A DNA stretch of 42,824 nucleotides from Armatimonadota bacterium (lineage in GTDB: Bacteria > Armatimonadota > Armatimonadia > Armatimonadales > Armatimonadaceae), in the NCBI GenBank assembly GCA_026392155.1, contig JAPLCP010000155.1, forward strand, positions 1 to 42,824, read 5' to 3'. The notes under the pieces were generated by a model. The model saw nothing but the letters and a program-made list of their open reading frames with translations, did no database searches and was not told the DNA's origin. Position 1 is the first letter of the stretch, and every line of letters starts with the position of its first letter. The position numbers and the translations under genes were made by a program. Of this stretch, positions 1 to 9,200 are shown piece by piece.

Positions 1-9
1 AGTTTCTCT

Positions 10-1434
10 ATGCCGACTAGCCCACACTTCACCCGCTCGACATCCCGTCGCGACTTTCTTGCTCGCGCCGGAGTCGGTTTTGGTGCGCTTGCTTTGAGCG
101 CACTTCTCGCCGATGAGGCACAGGCGCAGACGGTCAAGAAGTCACACTACCCGGCCAAGGCCAAGTCGGTGATCTTTTTATTCATGTATGGTGGCCCGAG
201 CCAGATGGATACGTTTGATCCCAAGCCCGGCCTCGATAAATACCATGGCAAGACCATGAGTGTCGCCTTGCCCTCTGCCGGGGAGATCAAGACCTTTGGC
301 GGCGGCAACAACGCGCCACTGATGCGTAGCACGATCCCCTTTAAGAAATACGGCAAGAGCGGCATCGAGGTGAGCGACTTCTTCCCCCATGTCGGGGGCT
401 GCGTCGATGACATCTGCTTCGTACGCTCGGTCTTTGGCAACTCCAACAACCACGCCCCGGCGCTCTTTGAGATGAACACGGGGACGATTCTCCAAGGGGC
501 ACCGTCGCTGGGAAGCTGGACGACCTACGGCCTTGGCTCGGAGAACCAGAACCTCCCCGGCTTTGTCGTGATGCTCGATCCCCGTGGCGGCCCGATTGGC
601 GGCGCTCCGAACTGGGCGAGTGGCTACATGCCCGCCAGCTACCAGGGAACGGTCTTTCGCCCCAGTGGCGTCCCGATCCTAGACCTCAAGCCTGGTGCGG
701 GAGTCAGCGACGATAACCAAAAGCAGGACCTGGAGCTTCTCGCGCAGCTCAACCACGAGCACCCCACAGCCCGGCCCGGCGATAGCGACCTAGATGCCCG
801 TATCAAGAGCTACGAGCTGGCCTACCGGATGCAGATGGCCGCCCCCGAAGCCGTGGACTTCGCAAAAGAGACGGAGGAAACCAAGGCGCTCTACGGCATA
901 GACAAGCCCGAGACAGCAGATTTTGGGCGCAAGTGCCTCCTGGCGAGGCGCATGGTCGAGCGCGGCGTGCGTTTCATCCAGCTCTACTCGGGTGGGGGGC
1001 ACGGCGACGATACCTGGGACGCACATGGCAATATCGAGAGCAACCATGGCAAGCACGCGAGGGCGACCGACAAGCCCATTGCGGGCCTGCTCCAAGACCT
1101 CAAGCGCCGTGGGCTTTTGGACTCCACTCTGGTGGTCTGGGCGGGCGAGTTTGGGCGCATGCCGATCTCGCAAGGTGGCGCGGGCCGCGATCATAATCCC
1201 GGCGTTCAAACGGTCTGGCTAGCGGGGGGAGGCATCAAAGGCGGCACGGTCGTGGGCTCCTCAGACGAGGTCGGCTACAAGGCGGGCGATGATCCACACC
1301 CTATCAACGACCTCCACGCGACCATTCTTCACTGCATGGGTCTAGAGCACACGCAACTGACGTATCTCTTCAATGGCCGCAACCAGCGCCTCACCGGCAC
1401 CGGCGGCACAATAATCAAGAAAGCATTGGTATAA
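10..1434 (+). CDS. DUF1501 family exported protein
   Basis: The 474-aa protein begins with a Tat-like signal: SRRDFL at residues 12-17, then an Ala/Leu-rich core ending near AQAQ at about residue 40. The DUF1501 hallmarks are visible: GGPSQMDTFDPKP at about 61-73 and WAGEFGRMP with a following GRDHNPG near the C terminus. The family belongs to the alkaline phosphatase/sulfatase-like fold; its substrate is unknown. It is normally encoded beside a DUF1549/DUF1553 cytochrome-like protein, which may lie just outside the left edge. The stop codon abuts the start of the next gene, so the two are probably co-transcribed. The ATG at 10 is the only start that keeps the signal peptide. A paralogue lies at 33336-34811. 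Confidence 0.9.
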   Translation: MPTSPHFTRSTSRRDFLARAGVGFGALALSALLADEAQAQTVKKSHYPAKAKSVIFLFMYGGPSQMDTFDPKPGLDKYHGKTMSVALPSAGEIKTFGGGNNAPLMRSTIPFKKYGKSGIEVSDFFPHVGGCVDDICFVRSVFGNSNNHAPALFEMNTGTILQGAPSLGSWTTYGLGSENQNLPGFVVMLDPRGGPIGGAPNWASGYMPASYQGTVFRPSGVPILDLKPGAGVSDDNQKQDLELLAQLNHEHPTARPGDSDLDARIKSYELAYRMQMAAPEAVDFAKETEETKALYGIDKPETADFGRKCLLARRMVERGVRFIQLYSGGGHGDDTWDAHGNIESNHGKHARATDKPIAGLLQDLKRRGLLDSTLVVWAGEFGRMPISQGGAGRDHNPGVQTVWLAGGGIKGGTVVGSSDEVGYKAGDDPHPINDLHATILHCMGLEHTQLTYLFNGRNQRLTGTGGTIIKKALV

Positions 1435-2409
1435 ATGAAAACAACGACGATTCTGGCGGCACTGCCGCTGACTGCTATATTGGCGACAAGCGCTCAGGCA
1501 AAGCCGCCGTTTGCGGAAAAAGAGGGTATCAAGTGCACCTACTGTCATAGTGGGATGCAGCCCAAGCGCAACTACCGCGGCGACTACTACAAGCTCCATA
1601 ACCTCTCCTTTGCGGGCTTTGACGATGCCGCCGAGGCGAAAAAAGCGGGTGTGGAGATCGCGCCGCTGGCGGAGCTGAAGCCTAAGAGCCTGACGCCACC
1701 TGCGCCCGCCAAGCCCGTGGAGCCACCCAAGCCCAAGTACAACCCCGTCTACCCTGGGCCTGGAGAAGTGGTCTTTGGCGAAGGCCCAGACGGTATCGTG
1801 AAAGACGGCAAGCCGGTTGCGAAGGGCTGGACATCGCTCTTTAATGGGAAAGACCTTAAGGGCTGGAACCTTGAGAAAGGCTACTGGTCGGTGGTGGACG
1901 GTGCGATTGTGGGAGACAAGAAGGGCAGCACACCCAAGCACCACTATCTCTTCAGTGACATGGACTACTCTGACTTTGAGATGCACATTGATGTGAAGAT
2001 GGATGGCTACAACTCTGGGGTCTGCACACGCATCAAGCCGACGTCGTTTGATGATGCGCCGGGCTACCAGGTGGACATGGGCGAGGGGTACTGGGGCTGT
2101 GTCTGGGACGAGCGCCGCCGTAGCAAGAAGATCTACGACTTCCCCAAGGCCGATGCGGATCAGATTGTCAAGAAGAACGACTGGAACCACTACTACATCC
2201 GCCATGTGGGAACCAAGACCGTGATCTACCTCAACGGTGTCAAGACCGCCGACGGCGACGATCCCGAGGCGTTTCTCTCCGGCCCGATTGGCTTCCAGCT
2301 CTGCCACGGCAACAACACGGTCGCCAGCTTCAAGAATATCTACATCAAGACGCTCGCCAAGCCCACCAAGGGCACTGCACCCAAGAGCGACATGAACCCC
2401 AAGCCGTAG
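1435..2409 (+). CDS. DUF1080 (3-keto-disaccharide hydrolase-like) protein with N-terminal CxxCH motif
   Basis: The 324-aa protein has a Sec signal peptide (residues 1-22, ending AQA). A single c-type heme motif CTYCH follows at residues 34-38. After a Pro/Lys-rich linker (about 85-110), a DUF1080 concanavalin-like domain runs from about 131 to 308, with the typical GWTSLFNGKDLKGWN opening. Family members bind or cleave sugars, some as 3-keto-glycoside hydrolases. The start codon directly follows the TAA of the DUF1501 gene with no spacer, which suggests translational coupling. Joining a heme-binding-like segment to DUF1080 is uncommon in my experience. Whether heme is really attached cannot be told from sequence. 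Confidence 0.85.
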   Translation: MKTTTILAALPLTAILATSAQAKPPFAEKEGIKCTYCHSGMQPKRNYRGDYYKLHNLSFAGFDDAAEAKKAGVEIAPLAELKPKSLTPPAPAKPVEPPKPKYNPVYPGPGEVVFGEGPDGIVKDGKPVAKGWTSLFNGKDLKGWNLEKGYWSVVDGAIVGDKKGSTPKHHYLFSDMDYSDFEMHIDVKMDGYNSGVCTRIKPTSFDDAPGYQVDMGEGYWGCVWDERRRSKKIYDFPKADADQIVKKNDWNHYYIRHVGTKTVIYLNGVKTADGDDPEAFLSGPIGFQLCHGNNTVASFKNIYIKTLAKPTKGTAPKSDMNPKP

Positions 2410-2414
2410 TTTTT

Positions 2415-2500
2415 GTCCGGCCGATCAGAACGGCCGGACTGAAGAGCCTTCGGCTGCGAAGGCCGTTCCGGCCATAATTTGGTATGGCCGGAACGGCCTT
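2415..2500. terminator. Cluster of inverted repeats between convergent genes
   Basis: Three hairpins follow one another: arms 2415-2423/2431-2439 (9 bp, loop 7), 2445-2448/2452-2455 (4 bp), and a perfect 17-bp arm pair 2459-2475/2484-2500 with an 8-nt loop. They lie between the stop at 2409 and the convergent stop at 2543. They probably serve as a bidirectional terminator, although no clear U-tract follows. The GGCCGGAACGGCC-type arms resemble REP-like intergenic repeats; compare 26557-26682. Confidence 0.6.
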
Positions 2501-2542
2501 TGTAGCTTTAGCTCTACAGCCATGCCGTTACAATCGGCGTGG

Positions 2543-3523
2543 CTACCCCGGATACCAGATAACTCGGGGATCTTCTGTGGGACGCTGGTAGTCGTAGGCG
2601 GCGTCTATGAGCTTGGCCGTATCGTAGATGGGTTTCCAGCCGAGGAGAAAGCGTGCCTTGGCGTTGTCGAGCCAGGTGGTGTGAAACTCGGTGGTGACTT
2701 TTACGCTGGGGAAGCCGCGTGTCTGGGCGAGATACTCCGCCACAAAGCCATAGTCCACGGGCTCGTCCATGCAGATATTAAAGGTCTGCTGGCGAGCCTT
2801 TGGATGGTTCAGCGCCGCCAAGATCGCCGTTACCAGATCGCTGACATGCACAAAGTTGCGCTTGATCGGGTTGCCATCGGGATCGCAGAGAACGGGAACC
2901 GTTTGACTGGCCTGGTAGCTGTCCGCCGCCTCAGCCCCGACTAAGTCGCGCCAGCGTGGGCCGCCAAAGACATCGTCGCCGAAGCTCTGCGTGTACTTGA
3001 AATCGTCCTTTTCCATGATCCAGGGCGCACGCAAACAGCAGCCGTTGAGGCCGTACTGGATGTAGTACTGCTCCAGCATCACTTCCTCTAGGACTTTCGA
3101 AAAAGCATAGCAGCCCTGGTAGGCACTGTGGCGCTGGGTCTCGGTGACGGGGATCGGGTGCGGGTAGACAAAGTGTCCCATGCCCGCGTCGCCGCCGATT
3201 AGTACCAGCTGCTCGAACGTCGGGGAGAGCCGCGCCTCTTCGAGTAGCCAGAAGAAGCCCTTGATCGCGACATCCATGATGTCCTCGGGGGTCTCTTTGC
3301 AAGTCGCCAGATGGAGCACATGCGTCACGCCGTCTAGCGCCCGCTTGACATCGTCGCGTGACGACATCGAGCCTTTCACCACTTCCACCCGCTCGCTCGT
3401 CTCCAGCACCCGGTTGTGGCAGAACGCCCGCACAATCGCCCCACTAAAACGCTCGTCGGCGAGAAACGCCTTCACAAATGTCTGCCCGACTTTTCCCGTC
3501 GCACCTGTTACCAAGATTCTCAT
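2543..3523 (-). CDS. NAD-dependent epimerase/dehydratase (extended SDR)
   Basis: The 326-aa cytoplasmic Rossmann protein has the nucleotide-binding motif GATGKVG at residues 7-13 and the catalytic YxxxK as Tyr139-Lys143 (YAFSK). Length and architecture fit extended SDRs that epimerise or dehydrate nucleotide sugars or related substrates; the exact substrate cannot be read. The ATG lies 6 nt downstream of a TATTAT hexamer, with no SD sequence, so the transcript is probably leaderless. The gene is divergent from the BNR-propeller gene and shares its promoter. A second, distantly similar SDR is at 25550-26542. Confidence 0.88.
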   Translation of the reverse strand: MRILVTGATGKVGQTFVKAFLADERFSGAIVRAFCHNRVLETSERVEVVKGSMSSRDDVKRALDGVTHVLHLATCKETPEDIMDVAIKGFFWLLEEARLSPTFEQLVLIGGDAGMGHFVYPHPIPVTETQRHSAYQGCYAFSKVLEEVMLEQYYIQYGLNGCCLRAPWIMEKDDFKYTQSFGDDVFGGPRWRDLVGAEAADSYQASQTVPVLCDPDGNPIKRNFVHVSDLVTAILAALNHPKARQQTFNICMDEPVDYGFVAEYLAQTRGFPSVKVTTEFHTTWLDNAKARFLLGWKPIYDTAKLIDAAYDYQRPTEDPRVIWYPG

Positions 3524-3540
3524 GCGCGTATAATACCCGC
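3524..3540. promoter_or_regulatory. Overlapping divergent leaderless promoter pair
   Basis: Only 17 nt separate the two divergent start codons. The palindromic core GTATAATAC (3528-3536) gives TATAAT at 3529-3534 for the plus gene and TATTAT (plus positions 3530-3535) for the minus gene. Each hexamer is exactly 6 nt from its start codon. Neither has an SD sequence or a recognisable -35 box. Two polymerases could not occupy this site at once. Confidence 0.7.
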
Positions 3541-6186
3541 ATGATTGCCAAAGCCTTTGCTCTGCTCGTGCTTCTTGCCCTTGCCACGCTTCCCACAGTG
3601 GCGCAAGTCACGCCTACGCGCTACGACTGCCTCACGTGGCGCTGTATTGGCCCGTTTCGTGGGGGACGAACCGTCGGGGCCGAGGGCGTGATCTCCCAGC
3701 CCAATGTGCTCTTTATCGGGGTGAATAATGGCGGGGTCTGGAAGACGACAGACTACGGCCTGACTTGGAAGCCGATCTTTGATAGCCAGCCCACGGGCAG
3801 TGTTGGGTGCCTGGCGGTTGCCCAGAGCCGCCCCAACACGATCTATGTCGGCAGTGGCGAGGGCCTTCAGCGCCCCGATCTCTCAGTGGGCGATGGGGTC
3901 TACAAAACCACCGACGGTGGCAAGAGCTGGGTGAACACGGGCCTCAAAGACGGCTTGCAGATCAGCGATATCTGTGTGGATCCGAAGAACCCGGATCGTG
4001 CATTCGCGGCAGTGCTGGGCCATCCTTATGGCCCCAATAAAACGCGTGGGCTCTTTCGGACGCTCAATGGTGGCAAGAGCTGGGAGCGCGTGCTCTACAA
4101 AGACGAGAACACAGGCGCGGTTGAGGTCGCGCTTGATCCGACCAACCCCAATACGGTCTACTGCTCGCTCTGGGCGGCGCGGCAGGCACCCTGGGAGAAT
4201 GGGGTTTGGCAGGGAACGACCAGCGGCTTGTTCAAGTCCACGGATGGCGGCACGACCTGGATGGCACTTACCAAGGGCCTGCCAACAACTGCACAGGGCC
4301 TCGGGCGGATTGGGTTCTCAGTGTTCGATTCCAAGCGGCTCTACGCCACGGTGGACGCGACCACGGGCGGCGGCATCTACCGCTCTGACGATGGCGGCAA
4401 GAGCTGGACCTTCACCAACGGTGAGCCGCGTGTCTGGAGCCGTGGGAGCGACTTTGCTGAGGTGCGCGCCGATCCCAAGCAGCGCGATGTGGTCTATGCC
4501 GCCAATACGTCTACCTACAAATCTGTCGATGCGGGGAAGACCTTTGTTTGCATCAAGGGCGCACCTGGTGGCGATGACTACCACACGATCTGGATCAACC
4601 CGACCAACCCTCAGATTATTCTGCTGGCCGCGGATCAGGGCGCGACAATCTCCGTGAATGGGGGGGAGACTTGGAGCTCGTGGTACAACCAGCCGACCGC
4701 GCAGTTTTATCATGTCAGCACCGACAATCAGTTTCCGTACTGGGTCTACGGTGGCCAGCAAGAGAGCGGCTCGGTAGGGATTGCGAGCCGTGGGCAAGAT
4801 GGCCAGATCACGTTTCGGGACTGGCATCCGGTCGGGGCCGAGGAGTACGCCTATGTTGCCGCCGACCCGCTCAACCCCGATCTGATTTATGGTTCCAAGG
4901 GCAGCAAGTACAATAAAAAGACCGGCGAGGTGACCAGCATTCAGCCCAAAATAGACGGCCTGCGCTACCTACGCACCATGCCGATGCTCTTCTCTGAGGC
5001 CGACCCGCACACGCTCTTTCTGGCGAGCAATCGGCTACTCAAGACCCGCGATGGTGGCACAACCTGGGAAGCGATCTCACCCGACCTGAGCCGCGAGACC
5101 TGGGATGTCCCCGCATCTTTCGCAGCGGTCTCCCGTGATGGTAAGACCATGCAGCGCCGGGGTGTGATCTACGCCGTCGCACCCTCACCCACAGATATCA
5201 ACGTGATCTGGTGCGGCACCGACGATGGCCTGCTCTGGCTGACCCAGGACGGCGGCAAGAACTGGACAAACATGACCCCGCCAGAGATTTCGTCGTGGAG
5301 CAAGATCGCCCAGCTGGAGGCCAGTCGCTTTGTGCCGGGCCGCGCCTACGCCGCCGTGAACCGCCTGCGCTGCGATGACAACAAGCCCTACATCTATAAG
5401 ACCGATGACTTTGGTAAGACCTGGAAGCTCATTGTCACCGGTCTGCCTGACAATGCCCCGGTGAACACCGTCCGTGAGGACCCCAAGAAGCCTGGCCTTC
5501 TCTACTGTGGCACGGAGCGCATGGTCTGGTTCTCCAGCGACGACGGGGTGCACTGGAACCCGCTGCGCAACAACATGCCCGCCACGTCCATCCGTGATCT
5601 CGTCGTCCACGACGACGATCTCGTCGTCGGTACCCACGGGCGCTCGTTCTGGATTCTGGACTCCATCACCGCTCTTCGCCAGCTCTCCAGCGAGCCCGTC
5701 GCCCTCTACGCCCCAACCGTCGCCTACCTCGTGGACTGGAACCGCAACACAGACACGCCCCTTCCCCCGGAGGAGCCCGCCGGTCAGAATCCCCCCGATG
5801 GCGTCGTGATCGACTACTACCTCGCGCTAACGGCAAAGGAAGTTCGTCTCGAAGTGCGCGATGCCCAAGGCAAAGTTGTCCGGAAATGGAGCAGCACCGA
5901 CAAGCCTGAGTTCATCGATCCCCTCAAGCTCACCGTCGATCCCCGCTGGGCACGCCCCTGGCAGCCGCTTTTAGCCACCTCAGGCTCCCACCGCTTTATC
6001 TGGAACCTGCGCCAGTACGCCCCCGCCAGTGGTCTTGGCATGGACGCCATCTGGCAGAACACCCCGACGTCCAAAGCCCCGTGGGTTGCTCCGGGAGCCT
6101 ACACCCTCCACCTCACCGTGGATGGGAAAACCAGCGAGCAGAAGCTAGACGTAAAGCCCGACCCGCGAAAAAGCCCCAGACGGTAA
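3541..6186 (+). CDS. Exported BNR/sortilin-type beta-propeller protein
   Basis: The ATG at 3541 gives 881 aa with a clean Sec signal (MIAKAFALLVLLALATLP..., cleavage near VAQ). The in-frame ATG at 3478 would add a non-signal extension antisense to the neighbouring gene and precede the -10 box. About ten BNR/Asp-box repeats of the form S/T-x-D-x-G-x-T/S-W are visible, such as TTDYGLTW, TTDGGKSW, STDGGTTW, SDDGGKSW, TRDGGTTW and TQDGGKNW. They imply one or two VPS10/sortilin-like propellers, followed by a C-terminal beta-rich domain. Such proteins are often called glycosyl hydrolases, but no catalytic residues can be assigned. It is probably periplasmic or extracellular. Confidence 0.88.
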   Translation: MIAKAFALLVLLALATLPTVAQVTPTRYDCLTWRCIGPFRGGRTVGAEGVISQPNVLFIGVNNGGVWKTTDYGLTWKPIFDSQPTGSVGCLAVAQSRPNTIYVGSGEGLQRPDLSVGDGVYKTTDGGKSWVNTGLKDGLQISDICVDPKNPDRAFAAVLGHPYGPNKTRGLFRTLNGGKSWERVLYKDENTGAVEVALDPTNPNTVYCSLWAARQAPWENGVWQGTTSGLFKSTDGGTTWMALTKGLPTTAQGLGRIGFSVFDSKRLYATVDATTGGGIYRSDDGGKSWTFTNGEPRVWSRGSDFAEVRADPKQRDVVYAANTSTYKSVDAGKTFVCIKGAPGGDDYHTIWINPTNPQIILLAADQGATISVNGGETWSSWYNQPTAQFYHVSTDNQFPYWVYGGQQESGSVGIASRGQDGQITFRDWHPVGAEEYAYVAADPLNPDLIYGSKGSKYNKKTGEVTSIQPKIDGLRYLRTMPMLFSEADPHTLFLASNRLLKTRDGGTTWEAISPDLSRETWDVPASFAAVSRDGKTMQRRGVIYAVAPSPTDINVIWCGTDDGLLWLTQDGGKNWTNMTPPEISSWSKIAQLEASRFVPGRAYAAVNRLRCDDNKPYIYKTDDFGKTWKLIVTGLPDNAPVNTVREDPKKPGLLYCGTERMVWFSSDDGVHWNPLRNNMPATSIRDLVVHDDDLVVGTHGRSFWILDSITALRQLSSEPVALYAPTVAYLVDWNRNTDTPLPPEEPAGQNPPDGVVIDYYLALTAKEVRLEVRDAQGKVVRKWSSTDKPEFIDPLKLTVDPRWARPWQPLLATSGSHRFIWNLRQYAPASGLGMDAIWQNTPTSKAPWVAPGAYTLHLTVDGKTSEQKLDVKPDPRKSPRR

Positions 6187-6214
6187 ACGTCTGGCAAGCC
6201 GGACGCTTACCGTC
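6177..6214. terminator. Possible terminator hairpins after the BNR gene
   Basis: Two mutually exclusive stems overlap the stop codon (TAA 6184-6186): CAGACG/CGTCTG (6177-6182/6188-6193) and GACGGTAA/TTACCGTC (6179-6186/6207-6214). No U-tract follows. The convergent permease gene ends at 6245, so these may separate converging transcripts. The support is modest. Confidence 0.35.
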
Positions 6215-6244
6215 GCGGCTGGTCGGGTATTTATGATGAGTGCT

Positions 6245-9200
6245 TTACTCGCTCCGCAGGGCTCCCAGCAGCGAGCCACGGAGTGCCGCTATAGTCGCGA
6301 GCCACACCCAGAGCAGACCGCTTCCTAGAACCGCGAGGAGGGTGATGCCGAGGCTGACAAAGGGAATGCCGACACCGGGCGTTTTGAGCGACGGCAGGAC
6401 GGCCACGAGTGCGGCGGCAACTCCGACGGCAAGACCCAGAAACAAGAGCAAGACGTGCTCGGAGAAGACAAGCTGGTGGAGGGATTTTTTCGTGAACCCA
6501 ATCGCGCGGAGCAGGGCGAGCTCGCCCTGGCGCTCTAGGACATTGCGTAGGACGATCACGCCGAGGCCGAGGCTTCCCAGGAGTAGGCCCATGCCGCCGA
6601 GGATCGCAAAGATCGAAAGATAAGTGTTCTCCACGGCGCTGAACATTCCCAGGCGCTCCGGAGTCGTAACCACACTCAGGCCCGTGTCTTCTAGACCACG
6701 GGTGAGTGCCTCGGCGAGGGCTTTTATCTTGGCTTCGGGCGCATCAATCAGAAACACCTGGTAGCCGCTGTGGTTGGCAAAGAGCTTCGTAAAGTGGCGC
6801 TCGGAGAGGATGAGGTTCCCCTGGAGCACGGAGTTGTTGATGATACCCACGACTTTCAGTTTGTGCTTCGTGCCGCGATCATCGGTGTAGTCAATGAGCT
6901 GGCCCACACCCGAATGCAGCATCCACATCACGGTGTTCATGTCCCCGATGACAGGGATTGTGTCCGTGCCATCGCTGGTCTCCAGCAAGTCCCAGGGATT
7001 GGCTTTTTTATCGGCGAGCGACTGGCTAAACCCGAAGGCGCTGCGTTCTGCGAGGCGCTTAGGATCAACTCCCAGCAGGCGCGGGGTCTGGGCGCGGTTG
7101 AGGTTCAGACAGCTCGCCTCGTCACCCTCTCGCAAGCGAAACGGAACGACTTTCGCCTCGGTCATCTCAGCCTCGTCCAGCCCGAAGGCATCGCGGCCCT
7201 CGGCGGAGTTCAGATCCTGGTAGACGGGAAGCGAGGCCTCGGCGTAGAGGGCAAACCCGCCCGTCCCCGACGAACGCTCGCGGGCGGCCTCGCGCGGATC
7301 ATGCCGATTAGCCCCCACGGCGATCACGAGAAAGCTCCCACAGGCAAGCAGCGTGATCGCGCCCGTGCTGCGTGAGAGTCGCCGCGCCGCATTGCGCCGC
7401 CCAACACTCGTCAGGCTCAGCGCCCCTTCCGTGATCTCAAGCCTCCGCAAGAGCTGCCGCGCCGCCAGAATCCCGGCGATGAGCAGAAGCATTCCCGAGC
7501 CAAAGAAAATCCCCGCCGCCTCTTCGCCGTGCTTGCCGATGCCAAAGAACGCGAGGCCGACAGCAAGGAGAGGGAGAAGGAGCGTCCAAGGAACCCTCCT
7601 CCCCAGCCCTCCTCCCGAGAACCATGGGAGGAGGGGGAGCCGCTCCCTCCTCCCATCCTGCCTCCCAGGATTGGGAGGAGGGCCGGGGAGGAGGGAAAGA
7701 AGCGCTTGCGCCGAGGCTTGGCCTTGCTTGCGGGCGACGAGCCAGATCACGAGGAGTGCGACCAGAAAGCTGCCGATGCCACCGCCGATCAGCGTCTCGG
7801 GCTTGGCGTAGTAGGTCAGCGGCGAGCCCACGACGGCATCTTTCCAGACGCTTCCCAGTCCGGCGATCACGGCGCGGGTATAGAGGGTGGCGACAAAAAC
7901 ACCAGCGATGCTGGCGAGAAAGGCGATCAAGCCACCTTCGAGTAGGAGCAGGGTGCGGACGCGGCGTGGCGTGACGCCGATGGCGAGCAGTGTCCCCATC
8001 TCGCGGCTGCGCTGCTCCACCCCAAAGCCGAAGAGTAGGGCGGCGAGAAGAAGCGCAGCGATGATCAGAAAAATACTGAAGCCTAGGAAGAGCGAGCCAA
8101 AGTCCATGGAGTTGGCGCTGGCGGAGAGGGCACGCTCGCGGATGGGCTGGAAGAAAAGCCCCAGTGCGGCGGGGCTGAGCGCCTGGCGGACGCAGGCCTC
8201 GACGGTCGCCGTGTCGGACTTGTAGCGAATCGCAGTGAGGTTGCCAAAGCGGTTGTTCCAGATGGTTTGGCCGGCCTTGAGCGTGATAAAGGCCTTGGGC
8301 GTGCCACGAAAGGCGCTCCAGTACGCTTGGTCTTTGTCGCGGATTTTCTCCAGGTCAATGGGCACGCCTGGCTCCCAGTCACGGCAGTCTTTCTTGTCCG
8401 AGAGGCCAGGGATGTCCGGCATGAGCGTAGGATCGAGCGTCGGGCCGGAGAGCGGGACGATGCCGCGCACGGTGAACTCACTGGTGTGCTCTTCGAGCTT
8501 GCGCAGTGGCCCCACGAGCCAGTAGCTTAGGCTGACCTTGTCGCCCACCTTCGCCCCGAGCTCGTCGGCGAGCCACTGGTTGATCAGCGCTTCGTCGTCG
8601 GTCATGCCTTGTGGCAGAGGAGCGCCCTCTAGCGCAGCGACCGTGGAGTAGGGCACGGATTTTGTACCAAGCGTCAGGCGGTTGACAAAGTAGGTGAGAA
8701 TACGGCGGGCACCGGGCTGCGCAGTCTCCGCGGCTTTTGCGACCTCGGGCTCCAGAAAAACACGGTCGGTGCGCAGCTCTAGCTCGCCCGTGGCGGGAAC
8801 GGGCTTGAGCTTGAGGCCCGCGTCGGTGAGTTTCCATTTTTCCCAGAGCGCACGGGTCAGCGCATCCGTGGCCGTTCCTTTGCCGACCAGCAGAAGATTG
8901 GCGCGGCCTTCCTGCCCAATGGCTTTTTGGAGCGTGGCACGGGGAATAAAAGCGTTGTAGGGCGGGATCTGGTTGGCATCGAGGCTGAAGTTACCAAAGA
9001 GCTGCTCGGTGATCACAAAGCGCACCGGCAGGCGCAGGGCGACTGTGGCGTCCTCTATCTTGGAGAGCGGAGCATCACGCGAGAGCAGGCTGGGCTTGTC
9101 CACACGGATTAGAACCTCATCGCCCACATCGACGCCTAAAAACTTCGCCAGACGCTCGTTGAGCGCGACCCCGTCCTCGGCCATGTTGACTGTGCCCGCG

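Noticed and set aside
1342-2307. Long minus-strand open frame opposite the DUF1080 gene
   Set aside because: It lies wholly antisense to well-supported coding sequence, with no family motif and no ribosome site; a GC-rich codon shadow.
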